Source: Actinomycetota bacterium (GTDB lineage: Bacteria > Actinomycetota > Actinomycetes > Nanopelagicales > Nanopelagicaceae). From it: a DNA stretch of 7,306 nt. How positions within the stretch are numbered: position 1 is the first letter of the stretch; each line of letters opens with the position of its first letter. This document shows, in pieces, positions 5,007 to 7,306 of this stretch. A model generated the notes under the pieces. The model saw only the letters and a program-made list of their open reading frames with translations, was not told the origin of the DNA and made no database searches. The stretch is from the NCBI GenBank assembly GCA_005777515.1, contig SXMA01000031.1, forward strand, positions 1 to 7,306, in the 5' to 3' direction. Made by a program: the position numbers and the translations under genes.

Positions 5007-6599
5007 CTAGTGGTGTCCACCTTCAAGCTCTTTAACATCGTTTGCTGTTGGCTTGGCAATCTGCTCTGCTTGGGAGCGAGATAGTCGAGAGCGAATCTTT
5101 GAACGAATTGCCTTTGGATTTCTAACGCCATATTCATTACTTTGATTTGCCTCTAGAGCTGGCAGTTGCTCATGTTGAGTTAGAAGGTATGCCTTCTCTG
5201 GAGTTAAAGCTTCATGGACTTCAATAAATTCACCGTGAGGCAGCATCACAAGTCGGCCAGTCTCCTTGCCATGGAGCACAAGCTCGCGATCGGCTCTCTG
5301 TAGCGATAGACAGATTCGCTTGGTAATAACAAAGGCAAGTGGCGGCAAAACAATTACTCCGATACGCGAGAACCACATAATCTGATTAATCGATAGATCA
5401 AAGTGAGTGGCAAGTAGGTCATTTCCGCCGTTAATTAGCGTGACCAACATAAAGGTAATGGACATGGCTCCGAGAGCAGTTCTATTGGGAGCATTTCTTG
5501 GACGATCTAGTAGGTGGTGCTCACGCTTATCTCCAGTAATCCAACTTTCAATAAATGGATAGAGCGCCATTCCAGTGAAGATAATTCCTGGAATAATTAA
5601 ACCTGGAATCAGGATATTTAATGAGAGCGTGTATCCAAAAATATATGCCTCAAGAGGTGGAGACATACGAACCAAGCCATCAAGCCATCCCATATACCAA
5701 TCGGGCTGCGAGCCTGCGCCAATTTGTCCCGGGTTGTAAGGCCCATAGATCCAGATTGGATTAATCGATGCCACAGCGCCAAGAAATGCCGTTACGCCAA
5801 AGACGATAAAGAAGAAGCCGCCAGCCTTAGCCATATAGGTAGGCATTAGGGGATAGCCAACAACGTTCTTCTCAGTTCTTCCAGGGCCTGGATATTGAGT
5901 GTGCTTCTGATACCAAACCAGCATTAAGTGCACGGTGATAAGAGCTAGGAAAATACCTGGCAGCAGGAGAATGTGAACCACATAGATTCTCTGGATAAAC
6001 ATCTCACCAGGGAAGGCTCCTCCAAATATGAAGAATGATAGATATGAACCCACAACTGGGATTGCTTGAATGATTGCTTCTGCAATTCTGATTCCAGTTC
6101 CGGAGAGAAGATCATCTGGAAGTGAGTAGCCAAGGAATCCTTCAACAATTCCAAGAGTTAACAGTCCAACTCCAATAATCCAGTTGAATTCTCTTGGTTT
6201 TCTAAATGCTCCAGTGAAGAAAACGCGCATCAAGTGAGCAACCATCGCTGCCATAAAAATAAGTGCTGCCCAGTGATGGATTTGGCGCATTAATAGCCCG
6301 CCTCTAACATCAAATGAGATGTGAAGGGAGGAGGCATAGGCGGCGCTCATCTTCAAACCAGAGAGCGGTTGATAGGAGCCTTCATACTCAACTTCACGCA
6401 TTGATGGGTCATACCAGAATGTTAAGAATGTTCCCGAGAGCAATAAAATAACAAATGAGTAGAGAACAATCTCACCGAGCATAAATGACCAGTGATCTGG
6501 GAAAACTTTAGTAAGAGTTTTCTTCAGCCACTTAGCAGAGCCAGTACGTTCATCGACGTAATTGGCAACTTGGCCAGCAACTCTCTCTCTTGCGCTCAT
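5007..6599 (-). CDS. qcrB: Cytochrome b subunit of the menaquinol:cytochrome c reductase (bcc complex)
   Basis: Membrane subunit that oxidises menaquinol at the Qo site and re-reduces quinone at Qi, carrying hemes bL and bH. The 530 residues, slightly short of the Streptomyces protein, hold eight or nine predicted helices. Heme ligands are His108 and His122 (RQIHHW ... VAHLMR, spacing 14) on one helix, and His209 and His224 (VVHILL ... TVHLML, spacing 15) on the other; the 15-residue spacing is the b6f/actinobacterial form rather than the bc1 form. The Qo motif is PDWY (299-302), as in other actinobacteria, instead of PEWY. After the last helix (about 408-428) comes a charged cytoplasmic tail of about 100 residues ending ELEGGHH, also typical of the phylum. 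The ATG overlaps the qcrA stop by one base (TAATG), with a G-rich stretch (GGGGGCGG) about 10 nt upstream. It converges on the oxidase operon, whose enzyme it feeds through cytochrome c (QcrC). Confidence 0.96.
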   Translation of the reverse strand: MSARERVAGQVANYVDERTGSAKWLKKTLTKVFPDHWSFMLGEIVLYSFVILLLSGTFLTFWYDPSMREVEYEGSYQPLSGLKMSAAYASSLHISFDVRGGLLMRQIHHWAALIFMAAMVAHLMRVFFTGAFRKPREFNWIIGVGLLTLGIVEGFLGYSLPDDLLSGTGIRIAEAIIQAIPVVGSYLSFFIFGGAFPGEMFIQRIYVVHILLLPGIFLALITVHLMLVWYQKHTQYPGPGRTEKNVVGYPLMPTYMAKAGGFFFIVFGVTAFLGAVASINPIWIYGPYNPGQIGAGSQPDWYMGWLDGLVRMSPPLEAYIFGYTLSLNILIPGLIIPGIIFTGMALYPFIESWITGDKREHHLLDRPRNAPNRTALGAMSITFMLVTLINGGNDLLATHFDLSINQIMWFSRIGVIVLPPLAFVITKRICLSLQRADRELVLHGKETGRLVMLPHGEFIEVHEALTPEKAYLLTQHEQLPALEANQSNEYGVRNPKAIRSKIRSRLSRSQAEQIAKPTANDVKELEGGHH

Positions 6600-7306
6600 T
6601 ACTTATTCCGCCCCCAGAAACTTGGTCCAACCGGTTCACTAAATGGCTGCTTGGCCACTAGATAGCCTTGGTTATCAACTGTGATGGCTAATTGTGGCAG
6701 GGGTCGGGCAGATGGTCCAAAGATAACTTTCGCAGCCCTTGTCACATCAAAGGTTGATTGATGGCATGGGCAGAGAAGATGCTTCGTAGTCTGTTCATAG
6801 AGAGCTACCGCACATCCCATATGTGAGCAGATCTTTGAAAAAGCGATGATTCCCTCATAAGTCCAAGAGAGGCGCTCAGCATCCAAGTTGAATTCTTCAG
6901 GGCGGATGCGGATCAAAAGAACAGAGTCTTTTGCAATGTCATCTAGGTGGCGAACTTTTCCGGCAGGTAGTTCAGGTTGAACTTGAGCAACTCCGCCCAC
7001 TTCAAGATCTGAGGGGCGAATCGGGCGATCTCCTGGATCTGTGACAAGCCTGGTGCCAGATTTCCAATTCGTCTCTTTCTGATCATTTCCTGGAAGTGGT
7101 CCAAGGTCTCCAAGAAGCAGAACCGGAGAGATACCTACTAGACCAAGTGAGAGCAGCATCGTTTTCTTAATAAAGGGGCGGCGACCAAGTCCTGCCTCAT
7201 TTGCGCGATCTTTAACTGTTGAAACAAAGTCCTCGCGATCTTCATCTTTGGAGCGTTGCTCTTTGCGGTAATCAATTACCTCGTGATCTGGCATAAGAGT
7301 CTTTGC
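6599..7306 (-). CDS. qcrA: Rieske iron-sulfur subunit of the bcc complex (N-terminus beyond right edge)
   Basis: Carries electrons from menaquinol at the Qo site to cytochrome c through a [2Fe-2S] cluster on the outer face of the membrane. Numbering from the Met at 7294, the cluster ligands are Cys156 and His158 (CSHMGC) and Cys175 and His178 (CPCH). Cys161 and Cys177 form the usual disulfide. A twin-arginine motif, GRRPFIKKT (37-45), precedes a membrane helix (about 46-62), consistent with the Tat-dependent third helix known for Streptomyces QcrA. The frame stays open to the window end: the codons before that Met read AKTL, matching the ARTLM that I recall inside Streptomyces QcrA after its second helix. 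I therefore treat the Met at 7294 as internal and the gene as partial, missing its first two helices. QcrC, normally upstream, is not in the window. The stop shares a base with the qcrB start. Confidence 0.93.
   Translation of the reverse strand, partial: AKTLMPDHEVIDYRKEQRSKDEDREDFVSTVKDRANEAGLGRRPFIKKTMLLSLGLVGISPVLLLGDLGPLPGNDQKETNWKSGTRLVTDPGDRPIRPSDLEVGGVAQVQPELPAGKVRHLDDIAKDSVLLIRIRPEEFNLDAERLSWTYEGIIAFSKICSHMGCAVALYEQTTKHLLCPCHQSTFDVTRAAKVIFGPSARPLPQLAITVDNQGYLVAKQPFSEPVGPSFWGRNK

Noticed and set aside
5010..5021. GTGG-TGT-CCAC inverted repeat at the end of qcrB as a terminator
   Set aside because: The stem is only 4 bp and, in the minus direction, the T-run is about 18 nt away, too far for an intrinsic terminator.
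4663..5137. Two short minus-strand frames overlapping the SRPBCC gene and the qcrB tail
   Set aside because: Both are antisense or out of frame to well-supported genes and have no domain or start signal.
1..7306. Defence island, mobile element, CRISPR array, tRNA or riboswitch
   Set aside because: I saw no transposase, long repeats, repeat-spacer arrays or RNA gene signatures; nearly all bases are accounted for by conserved housekeeping genes.

Overview
The window is an ordinary but dense respiratory and iron-sulfur locus from an actinobacterium. Three points support this. It carries the actinobacteria-specific oxidase subunit IV (CtaF). Cytochrome b has the PDWY form of the Qo motif. Gene order resembles the Streptomyces nadA / erpA / desulfurase / ctaC-ctaD-ctaF / qcrB-qcrA neighbourhood. 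By eye the DNA is much richer in A+T than a typical high-GC actinobacterium, and genes abut or overlap. A streamlined freshwater lineage such as acI (Nanopelagicales) is my best guess; it is an inference.

Layout. Bases 1-164, minus strand, hold the first 54 codons of quinolinate synthase (nadA), which runs off the left edge. Divergent from it is erpA (244-588, plus), an A-type Fe-S carrier. Its 3' end overlaps by 30 bp the 3' end of a cysteine-desulfurase-like gene (559-1650, minus). Divergent from that, four plus-strand genes form one tightly coupled operon: ctaC (1707-2456), ctaD (2453-4117), ctaF (4118-4519) and an SRPBCC/START-like gene (4519-4989). Only 17 bp later, converging on it, lies the minus-strand qcrB (5007-6599). 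It is preceded by qcrA (6599-7306), which is open at the right edge; qcrC and ctaE would be expected further right.

How the genes work together. CtaC, CtaD and CtaF are parts of an aa3-type cytochrome c oxidase. QcrA and QcrB are the Rieske and cytochrome b subunits of the menaquinol:cytochrome c reductase that forms a supercomplex with it in actinobacteria. ErpA and the desulfurase-like protein point to Fe-S supply, with NadA (a [4Fe-4S] enzyme) and the Rieske protein as obvious local clients.

No mobile element, CRISPR array, RNA gene or clearly new multi-gene system is visible. The most notable signals are inside the proteins. Residues that build the non-redox Mg/Mn site between oxidase subunits I and II appear to be lost on both sides of the interface. 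The desulfurase-like protein keeps its lysine and cysteine but has lost several cofactor-contact motifs. An SRPBCC protein is translationally coupled to the oxidase operon.
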